A stretch of 11,456 nt of DNA from Vermiphilus sp. Its GTDB lineage: Bacteria > Ratteibacteria > UBA8468 > B48-G9 > JAFGKM01. Under the pieces are notes generated by a model. It made no database searches, was not told where the DNA came from, and saw only the letters and a program-made list of their open reading frames with translations. The stretch covers positions 1 to 11,456 of the forward strand of contig DYKC01000027.1 in assembly GCA_020722825.1 (NCBI GenBank), given 5' to 3'. Of the stretch, positions 1 to 6,950 are shown one piece after another. Position 1 is the first letter of the stretch, and every line of letters begins with the position of its first letter. Position numbers and translations under genes: made by a program.

Positions 1-9
1 TTACGTTCC

Positions 10-112
10 CGGTATACGTTGATATACAGTAGATATACAAATCTATACCGCAGGCGAAGCCTGCATATATCAGGAACGAAGTTCATATATATCTATTGTA
101 TATTTCTTCGCC
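10..112. repeat. Cluster of small AT-rich palindromes
   Basis: Several nested palindromes lie in about 100 bases. CGGTATA (10-16) pairs with TATACCG (44-50), enclosing two direct copies of GATATACA (21-28, 32-39). GCAGGC-GAA-GCCTGC (50-64) is a perfect 6-bp stem with a GAA loop. GAAC-GAA-GTTC (74-84) has the same GAA loop with a different stem. The two GAA hairpins are each followed by ATATATC (65-71 and 87-93), so a unit of the form stem-GAA-stem-ATATATC is repeated with compensatory stem changes. This resembles intergenic palindromic repeat families in other bacteria. It lies beyond the 3' end of the minus-strand gene run. I see no open reading frame of substance in it, and no U-tract that would make it a standard terminator. 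Confidence 0.55.
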
Positions 113-133
113 TTTACACTTTCATGTGGGGGT

Positions 134-152
134 TTACAATTTATTATTGTAA
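134..152. repeat. Perfect AT-rich inverted repeat
   Basis: TTACAAT (134-140) and ATTGTAA (146-152) form a perfect 7-bp inverted repeat around TTATT. It lies about 100 bases beyond the stop of the small zinc-ribbon gene. The stem is too AT-rich to be a convincing intrinsic terminator, though in cells it could protect the 3' end of the minus-strand transcript or bind a protein. The rest of 113-254 shows nothing I can identify apart from a hydrophobic minus-strand frame discussed with the zinc-ribbon gene. Confidence 0.35.
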
Positions 153-254
153 TTTAGAGGGCGGGCACAGTCAAATAAACATATCACGTACGGTTTTGAA
201 AAGTGAACGGGAAAAAGAAACACAATAAGAGGAAAGACCAGGATAATCAGTTTG

Positions 255-449
255 TTATAATCTACCGCTTCGGCAAACTGGAATGGATGGAAGAGAATCA
301 ATAAAAGAAACGGGCATAAAAAATAGCGCAAGTGGTATAATAGGAGAGCCACAGTTCTGGCAGTATTTCTTCCTTCTTGTGAGAACCCCGCAGGCAGGAC
401 AAACAACTGTTTTATTATCTACTTCCTTTCCGCAGTTTCTACAGTACAT
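255..449 (-). CDS. Small zinc-ribbon protein, possibly truncated
   Basis: A 64-residue protein beginning with a complete zinc ribbon: CRNC near residues 3-6 and CPAC near 18-21, then a second CQNC pair near 32-35. Such CxxC pairs bind structural zinc in many small bacterial proteins of unknown role. The second ribbon lacks its partner CxxC: after GSPIIPLA the chain turns hydrophobic (ALFFMPVSFI) and ends. A different minus-strand frame continues to position 134 with a strongly hydrophobic stretch, so this may be a frameshifted relic of a zinc-ribbon plus membrane-segment protein. The ATG at 449 is chosen because AGGAGG (460-455) sits five bases upstream; an in-frame GTG at 455 lies inside that site. 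It follows the purine permease by 16 bases and is last in the run. Function unknown. Confidence 0.6.
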   Translation of the reverse strand: MYCRNCGKEVDNKTVVCPACGVLTRRKKYCQNCGSPIIPLALFFMPVSFIDSLPSIPVCRSGRL

Positions 450-454
450 ATCCA

Positions 455-460
455 CCTCCT
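455..460 (-). promoter_or_regulatory. Ribosome binding site of zinc-ribbon gene
   Basis: A perfect AGGAGG reads on the minus strand from 460 to 455, five bases before the ATG at 449. It fixes that start over the upstream in-frame GTG (455) and supports real translation of this very short gene. Confidence 0.65.
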
Positions 461-465
461 GTTTC

Positions 466-1788
466 TTATTTCAACAGGAAAACGTATTTACAGATAAAAG
501 CTACTGCGACAACAATGAGGACCCAGTTAAGTTCTTTGTATTTACCAGAAAATAATTTTAAGAATACATAAGAGATAAAACCAAGTGCCATACCATCTCC
601 AATACTGTATGTCAGGGGTATCCCTGCAAAAGCAAGGAAGGCTGGTATACCTTCAGTCGGTTCTTCCCATCTTATTTTTTTGACCGATACCATTATCAAA
701 CTGCCCACTATTATAAGTGCTGGAGCAGTGACGGGATAAAGTGTAATTCCTCCCTTTCCCGGGATGCCGGTGCCAATCATATTAACGAAAGGATAAAAAA
801 ATAGCGAGAGGAGAAAACACAAACTGGTTATAATAGAAGCAAATCCTGTTCTCCCTCCAGATGATATACCTGCAGCGCTTTCAATATAACTTGTCACCGT
901 AGAGGTGCCGAGCATAGCACCCACAACTGTCCCAACTGCATCAGAAAACAGTATTTTGTTTGCACGTGGCATCTTACTATTCTGGATAAAACCACCTGCC
1001 TGCCCTATTCCAACAACAGTTCCCACAGTATCAAATATATCCATAAAGAGGAAAACAAATATGACGGTGAATATGCCATACCTGAGAGCCCCCAATATGT
1101 CAAGTTTCATAAAAGTAGGGGAGATAGATGGGATTTTTCCCACCACCCCCTGATACTTTACTATCCCCATAGACAGTCCAATAACAGCCGTTATCACCAT
1201 GCCCAGCAAGATACCTCCTTTAAGTCTTTTTGACACAAGAAAACTTGTTATTAAAAGTCCTGTCATGGATAGAATAACCTTTGAATCGTGAAAATTACCT
1301 ATTGCAAGGGTCAGTTGACTTTTTTCAATAATTCCTGCCTGAAGCAGACCTATAAATGCTATAAACAGTCCGATACCGGCTGCAATCCCTGATTGTAAGG
1401 ATTCGGGTATGGCATCAACCAGTTTTTCTCTTACACGCCACAGAGAAAGAATGATAAATACAACTCCGGAGATAAACACTGCACCCAGTGCTGATTCCCA
1501 TGGAATACCCATCCCCAGTATAACAGTGAAGACAAAATAAAAATTAAGACCCATACCCGGAGCAAGGGCAATAGGATAACGGGCATAGAGACCCATCAAT
1601 AGCGTGGCAATAGATGAAGAGAGGCAGGTGGCAACCATAACCGCTCCAAAATCCATTCCTGCCTGGAATAGTACAGATGGCTGGACGACGATGATGTAAG
1701 CCATCGCCATAAATGTGGTCAGACCCGCTATGATTTCTGTCCGGATATTGGTGTTTAACTCACTGAATCTGAAGAATCTTTCTAACAT
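466..1788 (-). CDS. NCS2-family purine permease (AzgA/PbuG type)
   Basis: A 440-residue polytopic inner-membrane protein of the usual length for the AzgA/PbuG branch of the NCS2 nucleobase transporters, which import adenine, hypoxanthine or guanine with protons. Visible landmarks are MAYIIVVQPSVL near residue 30, APGMGLNFYF near 76 (usually APGMGLNAYF), FMDIFDTVGTVVG in the middle, then GTSTVTSYIESAAGISSGGRTG, the binding-site region typical of the group, and IPLTYSIGDGMALGFISY near the C-terminus. The start has AGAGGTGA (1799-1792) just upstream. It follows the corrinoid adenosyltransferase by 29 bases and precedes the zinc-ribbon gene, so it is probably co-transcribed. The exact base transported cannot be told from sequence; the link to aromatic synthesis is unclear. 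Confidence 0.9.
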   Translation of the reverse strand: MLERFFRFSELNTNIRTEIIAGLTTFMAMAYIIVVQPSVLFQAGMDFGAVMVATCLSSSIATLLMGLYARYPIALAPGMGLNFYFVFTVILGMGIPWESALGAVFISGVVFIILSLWRVREKLVDAIPESLQSGIAAGIGLFIAFIGLLQAGIIEKSQLTLAIGNFHDSKVILSMTGLLITSFLVSKRLKGGILLGMVITAVIGLSMGIVKYQGVVGKIPSISPTFMKLDILGALRYGIFTVIFVFLFMDIFDTVGTVVGIGQAGGFIQNSKMPRANKILFSDAVGTVVGAMLGTSTVTSYIESAAGISSGGRTGFASIITSLCFLLSLFFYPFVNMIGTGIPGKGGITLYPVTAPALIIVGSLIMVSVKKIRWEEPTEGIPAFLAFAGIPLTYSIGDGMALGFISYVFLKLFSGKYKELNWVLIVVAVAFICKYVFLLK

Positions 1789-1817
1789 TCTTCACCTCTG
1801 TCTTTTAAAGAGTGGTC

Positions 1818-2366
1818 TCAGTATTCTATCCCTTTTCTGGCTTTGATTGCAGGAAACGGATGTTTTATCTTTTTCATCTCAGTGATAATGTCCGCTTTGT
1901 CAATAATTCTGTCGGTAACGTAACGTCCCGTAAGTACAAGTTCAGAAGTTCTGGATTTAGTTTCAATGAGGCGAAGGATTTTTTCTTCGCTTAAAAATGT
2001 ATCGCGGACTGCGATAAGAATTTCGTCAAGGATGATTACGTCATACCTGTTTTTTTTTATTATATTGAGAACCCTGGTTTCCCAGAGTCTTTGAAAATTT
2101 TCCTTGTACCTTTTCAGGTCATCTGCTGAAAAATACTGAAAGGCAGGATGCATTGGTGCGAGGTTGTAAATATGGATATTTTTTATCTTTTTGAGAACTG
2201 TAAGTTCTCCAGAGACGGGCTTTTTAAAAAACTGGAAGAGCCCGACTTTCAATCCCGCACCCGCAGCTCTAAGTGCCAGTCCCACTGCGGCGCTGGTTTT
2301 CCCTTTGCCGTCGCCGGTGTATACCTGTACCAGTCCCCTGCTCAACCTGCGTTCTTTATGATTCAT
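1818..2366 (-). CDS. cobO: Corrinoid adenosyltransferase (CobA/CobO/BtuR family)
   Basis: A 182-residue cytoplasmic enzyme predicted to transfer the 5'-deoxyadenosyl group of ATP to cob(I)alamin or a precursor, giving adenosylcobalamin. Evidence: P-loop GDGKGKTS (residues 18-25), Walker-B-like VIILDEI (110-116), LTGR (145-148) followed by a TDRIIDKADIITEM segment, and the family's C-terminal KHPF...ARKGIEY. Length is normal for the family. The ATG at 2366 overlaps the end of the upstream oxidoreductase gene by 11 bases and lacks a good Shine-Dalgarno site, which suggests translational coupling. No other cobalamin genes are in the window, so it may serve salvage or a B12-dependent enzyme elsewhere. 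The P-loop has Ser where many members have a second Thr; this is conservative. Family assignment is firm; the exact corrinoid substrate is not. Confidence 0.9.
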   Translation of the reverse strand: MNHKERRLSRGLVQVYTGDGKGKTSAAVGLALRAAGAGLKVGLFQFFKKPVSGELTVLKKIKNIHIYNLAPMHPAFQYFSADDLKRYKENFQRLWETRVLNIIKKNRYDVIILDEILIAVRDTFLSEEKILRLIETKSRTSELVLTGRYVTDRIIDKADIITEMKKIKHPFPAIKARKGIEY

Positions 2367-3489
2367 TTTTACAAAGGACAGGTTTTCCCGTTTCTGCAGA
2401 TTTGTAGATACCCTCTATTATCTTCACAACCGACAGCACCTCGTGTTTTTTGGTTATTGGCTGTCTGTCTTTTCTTATGCATTCAACGAAGTGGTTTACT
2501 TCTTCCTGATAGGTGTTAGATGATGGAATAGCAGGAAGTATGTCTGTTAATATCCCTTTATTTTCTGAATATATCCTCACAGGATTTTTTGGATCCACAG
2601 GGTCAGGCATCTGTACACCTGCTTTTGTACCCATAAGAGTTGCCTTAATCCCTACTTCGGAATTTCCAGCCCAACTGGCTTCAATAAACAGTGTGGCTCC
2701 ACTGGCAAGTTTAACAAATCCCGAAGCAAGGTCTTCAACCTCCATTTTGCCTGATGCCTTATCCCCTTTTCTTGTATCCATCGGCGGCCATCCGCCGTCA
2801 GTAGCACTGTCCTTGAATTTGTTGTATTTTGAACCGATAATCAGTTCAGGCATCGGTGCTCCAGCAAGATACATAACAAAGTCAAGTATATGGACACCCA
2901 CATCCATCATAGGTCCGCCTCCTGCAAGTTTTTTATTCGTGAACCATGTACCCAGTCCAGGGATGCCCCTTCTTCTCAGGAAACCTGCTTTTATGTAATA
3001 AATTTCACCGAATTCTCCACCTTCTATCATCTGTTTAAGCACCTTTGCCTCACCTGAAAATCTTCTTGGGAAAGCCGCCATAAATTTTTTGCCGGTCTTT
3101 TCGGATATGCTGAAAACCTTTTCTACTTCCGCTCCGGTGAGACAGACTGGTTTTTCGCACAGGACATGTTTACCTGCTTTCATCGCTTGTATGGACTGCT
3201 CTGCATGGAATGTATTTGGCGAACATATAACAACGGCATCCACATCTGTATCTATAAGTCTTTCCCATTCTGTAAAGGTATATTTTATTTCAAATTTTTC
3301 TGCGACATATTGTAGTTTCTCTTTATTTATATCTGCAATTGCCGAGACCTCAACATTTTCAACCTTTTTGAAACATGGGATATGCGTAGTTTGTGCTATC
3401 CCACCTGCTCCTATTATCCCTACTTTCATCTTATCCATGTTTTTCTTTAAATCCTCCATGTCCTCTTTGAAAAAAAGAGGATTTCCCAT
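2356..3489 (-). CDS. Gfo/Idh/MocA-family NAD(P)-dependent oxidoreductase
   Basis: A 377-residue (or slightly shorter) dehydrogenase with an N-terminal Rossmann fold, GAGGIA at residues 27-32, the family's EKP motif at 112-114 whose Lys is catalytic, and a C-terminal GFO_IDH_MocA domain with the DVGVHILD motif (Asp196, His200). Such enzymes usually oxidise or reduce sugars, inositols or related polyols; the substrate here is unknown. The start is unsure. The ATG at 3489 is six bases after the aroF stop and has no Shine-Dalgarno site, but could be coupled. In-frame ATGs at 3459, 3438 and 3429 also exist, and the last gives MKVGIIGAGG, the usual N-terminus. The first 20 residues are therefore doubtful. 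A GGWPPMD insertion-like stretch lies in the C-terminal domain. It sits between aroF and the corrinoid enzyme; whether it has an aromatic-pathway role is unknown. Confidence 0.88.
   Translation of the reverse strand: MGNPLFFKEDMEDLKKNMDKMKVGIIGAGGIAQTTHIPCFKKVENVEVSAIADINKEKLQYVAEKFEIKYTFTEWERLIDTDVDAVVICSPNTFHAEQSIQAMKAGKHVLCEKPVCLTGAEVEKVFSISEKTGKKFMAAFPRRFSGEAKVLKQMIEGGEFGEIYYIKAGFLRRRGIPGLGTWFTNKKLAGGGPMMDVGVHILDFVMYLAGAPMPELIIGSKYNKFKDSATDGGWPPMDTRKGDKASGKMEVEDLASGFVKLASGATLFIEASWAGNSEVGIKATLMGTKAGVQMPDPVDPKNPVRIYSENKGILTDILPAIPSSNTYQEEVNHFVECIRKDRQPITKKHEVLSVVKIIEGIYKSAETGKPVLCKNES
3461..3481 (-). promoter_or_regulatory. Hairpin overlapping a candidate ribosome binding site
   Basis: On the minus strand TCCTCTTT and AAAGAGGA form a perfect 8-bp inverted repeat around a 5-base loop (3481-3461). 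The right arm AAGAGGA is the only Shine-Dalgarno-like sequence before the in-frame ATG at 3459 of the oxidoreductase gene, though it sits closer than usual. In the mRNA the stem would hide that site, so expression could depend on ribosomes arriving from aroF. If translation starts at 3489 the hairpin is simply inside codons 3-10. Confidence 0.3.
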
Positions 3490-3495
3490 TTAGTT

Positions 3496-4521
3496 TCAAC
3501 AGAGTTTTTTGTTCATTACCTTCACCACGGGTTTTATCTCATCCATAAAACGGTTAAACATTTCCAGTGTTAGTGACTGAAAACCGTCTGAAAGCGCCTC
3601 TTCGGGTTTGGGGTGCACCTCTACCATAAGTCCATCCGCTCCTGCAGCAATTGCGGCTTTACCCATCGGTATTATCAGGTCTCTTCGCCCTGTGCCGTGG
3701 CTCGGATCCACGAATACCGGCAGATGTGATTCTTTTTTTAAAACAGGAACTGCCGAGAGGTCAAGCACATTTCTCGTAAATGTTGAATCAAAAGACCGTA
3801 TTCCCCTCTCACAAAGAATGACATCTTTATTCCCTTCTTTCAGGATATACTCGGCACAGTTTAAGAACTCGGTGATTGTTGATGAAAAAGCCCTTTTGAG
3901 AAAGACAGGTTTTTTTGTTCTGCCAACCTTTTGTAGCAACCTGTAGTTAAACATATTTCTTGCACCTATCTGTAGGATATCTGCGACTTCGGAAATTCCG
4001 TCAATATCTTCAGGAGAAAGAACCTCTGTTATAATGGGCATTCCGGAAAACTCTTTTACTTCCTTTAACAGTTTCAGCCCTTCAAATCCAAGTCCTAAAA
4101 AAGAGTAGGGAGAAGTCCTTGGTTTGAACGCACCTCCTCTTAAGATACTTCCTCCTGCCTTTTTAATGCATTCGGCAGTCTTGAAAAGTTGTTTTCTGTT
4201 TTCAACTGAACAGGGTCCGGCAATAATTGTAAAATTGTTACCGCCTATCTCTATCCCACCAACCTTTATAATTGTATCCTGAGGGTGGAATTCTCTACTT
4301 GCCAGTTTATAATCCTTTAAGATGCTTATTACCTGTGCTACGCCCGGGAGTATCTTAAAGATTTCATCAGATATGCCCCTGGTATCTCCAATGATACCTA
4401 TAATTGTTTTTTCAGCCCCTTTGCTGAGGTTAACATCAAACCCGAGCCCCTGCACCTTTTTAATTACATTGTTTATCTGTTTCTCTGTGGCTGAAGAAGC
4501 CATTATAATTATGTCAGCCAT
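3496..4521 (-). CDS. aroF: 3-deoxy-7-phosphoheptulonate (DAHP) synthase, class I-beta with N-terminal regulatory domain
   Basis: Catalyses the first shikimate-pathway step, condensing phosphoenolpyruvate with erythrose 4-phosphate in the cytoplasm. At 341 residues it matches the Thermotoga-type enzyme: residues 1-75 form a ferredoxin-like/ACT-like domain, and 85-335 the TIM barrel. Likely metal ligands are Cys104 (AGPCSVE), His275 (DPSHGTGRRD), Glu301 (VEVHP) and Asp312 (LSDG). KPRTSP (133-138) binds phosphates and ICERG is present. The usual KRG(M/F)S motif reads KRAFSS (209-214), a Gly-to-Ala change. In the Thermotoga enzyme the N-terminal domain mediates Phe/Tyr feedback inhibition, so the same is likely here. 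AAAGGAG (4537-4531) stands nine bases before the ATG. It follows pheA after a 148-base gap containing a palindromic repeat. Confidence 0.95.
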   Translation of the reverse strand: MADIIIMASSATEKQINNVIKKVQGLGFDVNLSKGAEKTIIGIIGDTRGISDEIFKILPGVAQVISILKDYKLASREFHPQDTIIKVGGIEIGGNNFTIIAGPCSVENRKQLFKTAECIKKAGGSILRGGAFKPRTSPYSFLGLGFEGLKLLKEVKEFSGMPIITEVLSPEDIDGISEVADILQIGARNMFNYRLLQKVGRTKKPVFLKRAFSSTITEFLNCAEYILKEGNKDVILCERGIRSFDSTFTRNVLDLSAVPVLKKESHLPVFVDPSHGTGRRDLIIPMGKAAIAAGADGLMVEVHPKPEEALSDGFQSLTLEMFNRFMDEIKPVVKVMNKKLC

Positions 4522-4557
4522 TTCAATTGTCTCCTTTGCCCCTGTTCAGATTTATCT

Positions 4558-4657
4558 AAAAATCCTCTCTGCTTCTCCAAAACCCCTCTGAACCCCTATA
4601 CTGGGAGGAACGGGAGGATTTACCCCTTTTGGAAAAAGAGAGTAAGGGGAATTTTTT
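4558..4657. repeat. MITE-like imperfect palindromic element in the pheA-aroF gap
   Basis: The gap between pheA and aroF is largely one C/G-run palindromic element. It opens with AAAAATCC and closes with GGGGAATTTTTT on the plus strand, so the ends are imperfect terminal inverted repeats. Inside, CCCCTTTT (from 4623) opposes AAGGGG (4645-4650), and CTCTCTGC opposes GAGAGTAAG. Blocks of ACCCCT and GGGAGGA repeat within it. There is no reading frame. This pattern fits small non-autonomous palindromic repeats found between genes in many bacterial genomes. A GGAGGT without a start codon lies just beside it on the pheA side, as though an original short pheA-aroF junction had been split. On the plus strand one stem followed by TTTTTT also resembles a terminator, but no plus gene ends here. 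Confidence 0.45.
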
Positions 4658-4669
4658 ACCTCCAGTTTC

Positions 4670-5734
4670 TTATCCTATTGGATAGGACCCTAAAATTTTA
4701 AGGAAAAGACTCTCTTTTTCAAGTTTCAAAAGAGCATCCTTAATTATATCATCATCCTTATGCCCTATAAAGTCAAAAAAGAAAATGTAGTCCCATGCCT
4801 TTCTTTTACTCGGTCGGGATTCAATCCTTGTAAGATTTATGTTGTTTTCCTTGAAAGGCAGGAGTATCTCGTGAAGTGCCCCCACCTTGTCTTTTATTGA
4901 CAACAGTATTGATGTTTTATCTTTCCCTGTTTTGTCTGAAAACGAGGTGCCTATAACAAGAAATCTTGTGATGTTTTCTACGTAATCCTCTATCTTTTCA
5001 GCAAGTATTCCTATCTTATAGATACCTGCAGCGGTCAGGGAACCTATTGCCGCAGCATTCCTCTCGGTTTTTACCCTTTTTACCGCTGACGAGGTACTTC
5101 CTGTTTCTATAAGTTTCACATGGGGCAGATTCTCCATAATCCAGTTCCAGCACTGGGCTATCGCCTGCGGATGGGAATATATTTTCTTCACCCTGGACAG
5201 AGAATTTTCTCTGGACAGAAGATAATGGTGAATGTCAAGAAGTATCTCCGAGGTTATTTTCAAATTACTCTCCACAAACATATCCAGAGTATGCGTTACA
5301 ACTCCTTCTGTAGAGTTTTCTACAGGGACCACTCCGTAGTCCGCTCTCCCCTTCTCAACCTCCTGAAAAACATTGTCTATGGTTTTACAATGCAGGTACT
5401 CACTTTTTTCCCCGAATTTTTTGACCGCCGCCTGATGTGTAAACGTTCCTTTCAATCCGAAACATGCTATCCTGAGGGGTTTAAACATCCCTCTGTACAC
5501 CTTAAGAATCGTTTCCATTATTATTTCAATATCTTCTTTTTTAAGGGGGCCTTTATTTTTCTGTACGAGGTTTTCTATTATCTTCCTTTCTCTTGCAGGG
5601 TCAAAGGGCGGTATCTTTTTAAGGTTTTTAACCTCTGCTATCTCTTTGACTTTTTGAACACGCAGATTCAAAAGGTCAAGCATTGATTTATCTATCTCAT
5701 CTATGTTCTTTCTGATTTCGTCAAGTTTTTTCAT
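4670..5734 (-). CDS. pheA: Bifunctional chorismate mutase / prephenate dehydratase (P-protein)
   Basis: Converts chorismate to prephenate and then to phenylpyruvate, the phenylalanine branch. The 354 residues divide into an AroQ-type chorismate mutase helix bundle (about 1-85; Arg8, Arg25, Lys36 and RE at 48-49 fit the active-site pattern), a prephenate dehydratase domain (about 87-265) with GTFTH (96-100), VPVENSTEG (136-144), SHPQAIAQC (187-195) and catalytic NITRF (254-258), and a C-terminal ACT domain with GALHE (285-289) and ESRP (305-308), the Phe-binding motifs. Feedback inhibition by phenylalanine is therefore likely. At the end of the mutase domain the Gln/Glu expected to contact substrate appears to be Met83, and the usual GPxGTF reads GLKGTF. 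The start overlaps aroB by 14 bases and is preceded by AAGGGAG ten bases upstream. Confidence 0.95.
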   Translation of the reverse strand: MKKLDEIRKNIDEIDKSMLDLLNLRVQKVKEIAEVKNLKKIPPFDPARERKIIENLVQKNKGPLKKEDIEIIMETILKVYRGMFKPLRIACFGLKGTFTHQAAVKKFGEKSEYLHCKTIDNVFQEVEKGRADYGVVPVENSTEGVVTHTLDMFVESNLKITSEILLDIHHYLLSRENSLSRVKKIYSHPQAIAQCWNWIMENLPHVKLIETGSTSSAVKRVKTERNAAAIGSLTAAGIYKIGILAEKIEDYVENITRFLVIGTSFSDKTGKDKTSILLSIKDKVGALHEILLPFKENNINLTRIESRPSKRKAWDYIFFFDFIGHKDDDIIKDALLKLEKESLFLKILGSYPIG

Positions 5735-6830
5735 CTTTCTGTATCTCCCTTAGTATTTTTTCAACCTGTACTTTTTCAACCACCACTCCGCTTTTCACAC
5801 ATCCGATTCTTTTTACAAGAACAAAACGTATCTTTCCGTCCTTCACTTTTTTATCATAAATGAGAGTCCCGATGCACTTTTTTATCTTTATCTGTGAGTA
5901 CGAAAACGGAAGTCCGAATTTTTTTACGAGTTCCTTTATGGAAGTATAAACTTCTTTTTTGCATAAGCCCAGTTTGTATGAAAGGTAGGATTCTCCTACC
6001 ATTCCAAGTGCCACTGAGTCACCATGTGTCATTTCAGGGAAATGTGAAATTTCAATTGCATGTCCGAGAGTGTGTCCGAAATTCAGTATTTCTCTGAGTC
6101 CCTTTGTTTCTTTCTCATCTTTTTCCACGACGGTTTTTTTTATCATAATGCTTTTTTCAATAAGAGTGGGCAAAATCTCTTTCAACTGATTATACATCAG
6201 AACCTTTTCTCCAGAGATGTGAATGGAACTTAGAATACCGAAGAGTTTTTTACTCTTTATTATCCCGTATTTTATTATTTCTGAAAATCCCTGCTTTATC
6301 TCCTTTTCAGGCAGCGTGGACAGCAGGTTAAAATCAACATATACAAAAGACGGCTGATAAAAACTACCAACAAGATTTTTCCCGAAAGGTAGATTAACAC
6401 CTGTCTTTCCGCCTATAGATGCATCAACCTGCGCCAGCAGCGTAGTGGGAACCGGGATATAATTTATGCCTCTCATATAGATTGAAGATATAAAACCTCC
6501 AAGGTCGCTGATTACTCCACCACCAAGCGTTAAAAGGATGCTGTCTCTGCTCATTTTATTTCTGGCACAATTTTCAATTACTTCACATACCTTCCTGAGA
6601 TTTTTAGATTGTTCGCCGGGTTTTACAAGCACATCAAAAACATCTTTCCCACTCTTTACAAGTATCTTCTTCACCATATTTCCATAAAAGGGGAATACAT
6701 TGGTATCGGTCAGGAGCATTACTTTTTTACCATACCTGTTTTCTGTCAACATATGACCGAGTTTTTCAAGGGGATACCCCATATATATAAAATAACCTTT
6801 TTCACTAAGAGAAACCCGTATTTTTTTCAT
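5721..6830 (-). CDS. aroB: 3-dehydroquinate synthase
   Basis: Second shikimate-pathway enzyme: an NAD- and divalent-metal-dependent cyclisation of DAHP to 3-dehydroquinate. The 369-residue product has the N-terminal NAD-binding domain with GEQSK and GGGVISDLGGF, then PTTLLAQVDASIGGKTGVN, and metal ligands Glu184 (FSEIIKYG), His253 (NFGHTLGHAIE) and His269 (HGDSVALGM), in the order known from E. coli AroB. The frame stays open to an ATG at 6881, but the ATG at 6830 is preferred: it gives MKKIRVSL, the usual N-terminus, and a strong promoter (-10 at 6842-6837) lies between the two, so the longer form could not be read from that transcript. No Shine-Dalgarno site precedes 6830; the transcript is probably leaderless. 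First gene of the minus-strand run. Confidence 0.94.
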   Translation of the reverse strand: MKKIRVSLSEKGYFIYMGYPLEKLGHMLTENRYGKKVMLLTDTNVFPFYGNMVKKILVKSGKDVFDVLVKPGEQSKNLRKVCEVIENCARNKMSRDSILLTLGGGVISDLGGFISSIYMRGINYIPVPTTLLAQVDASIGGKTGVNLPFGKNLVGSFYQPSFVYVDFNLLSTLPEKEIKQGFSEIIKYGIIKSKKLFGILSSIHISGEKVLMYNQLKEILPTLIEKSIMIKKTVVEKDEKETKGLREILNFGHTLGHAIEISHFPEMTHGDSVALGMVGESYLSYKLGLCKKEVYTSIKELVKKFGLPFSYSQIKIKKCIGTLIYDKKVKDGKIRFVLVKRIGCVKSGVVVEKVQVEKILREIQKDEKT

Positions 6831-6836
6831 AATAAG

Positions 6837-6865
6837 ATTATATATTAAAAAGCAGTAGTGTCCAA
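6837..6865 (-). promoter_or_regulatory. Sigma70-type promoter of aroB, predicted leaderless
   Basis: On the minus strand TTGGAC (6865-6860) is followed by a 17-base spacer and a perfect TATAAT (6842-6837). Six bases then separate the -10 box from the aroB ATG, so the expected first transcribed base is at or within a base or two of the A of the start codon (6830). There is no Shine-Dalgarno site. The arrangement predicts leaderless aroB mRNA and rejects the longer aroB reading frame. Confidence 0.7.
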
Positions 6866-6904
6866 TAAGGAATTTCGCCATTTAAAACAGGCTCATTTCA
6901 TAGC

Positions 6905-6920
6905 AAGGGTCTGGCACCTT
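6905..6920. repeat. Degenerate AAGG-CCTT palindrome
   Basis: AAGGGTCTGGCACCTT looks like a decayed copy of an AAGGTGCC/GGCACCTT palindrome, a type of short intergenic repeat often seen near transposon remnants. It lies just outside the IS4-type transposase relic, between it and the aroB promoter. It might mark an old element end, but only the outer four bases of each arm still pair well. Confidence 0.25.
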
Positions 6921-6950
6921 TTCGCTTTCCATAGACTCAGATTCAACAAA

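Noticed and set aside
2513..2998. 161-codon plus-strand reading frame
   Set aside because: It is antisense to the well-supported oxidoreductase and has no independent support.
4623..4657. Plus-strand intrinsic terminator (C-run/G-run stem followed by TTTTTT)
   Set aside because: No plus-strand gene ends here; it is better explained as one half of the palindromic element.
5120..5686. 188-codon plus-strand reading frame
   Set aside because: It is antisense to pheA, whose domains and motifs are complete in the minus frame.
6831..6881. ATG at 6881 as the aroB start
   Set aside because: The -35 and -10 boxes fall between it and the ATG at 6830, and the extra 17 residues are not typical of the family.
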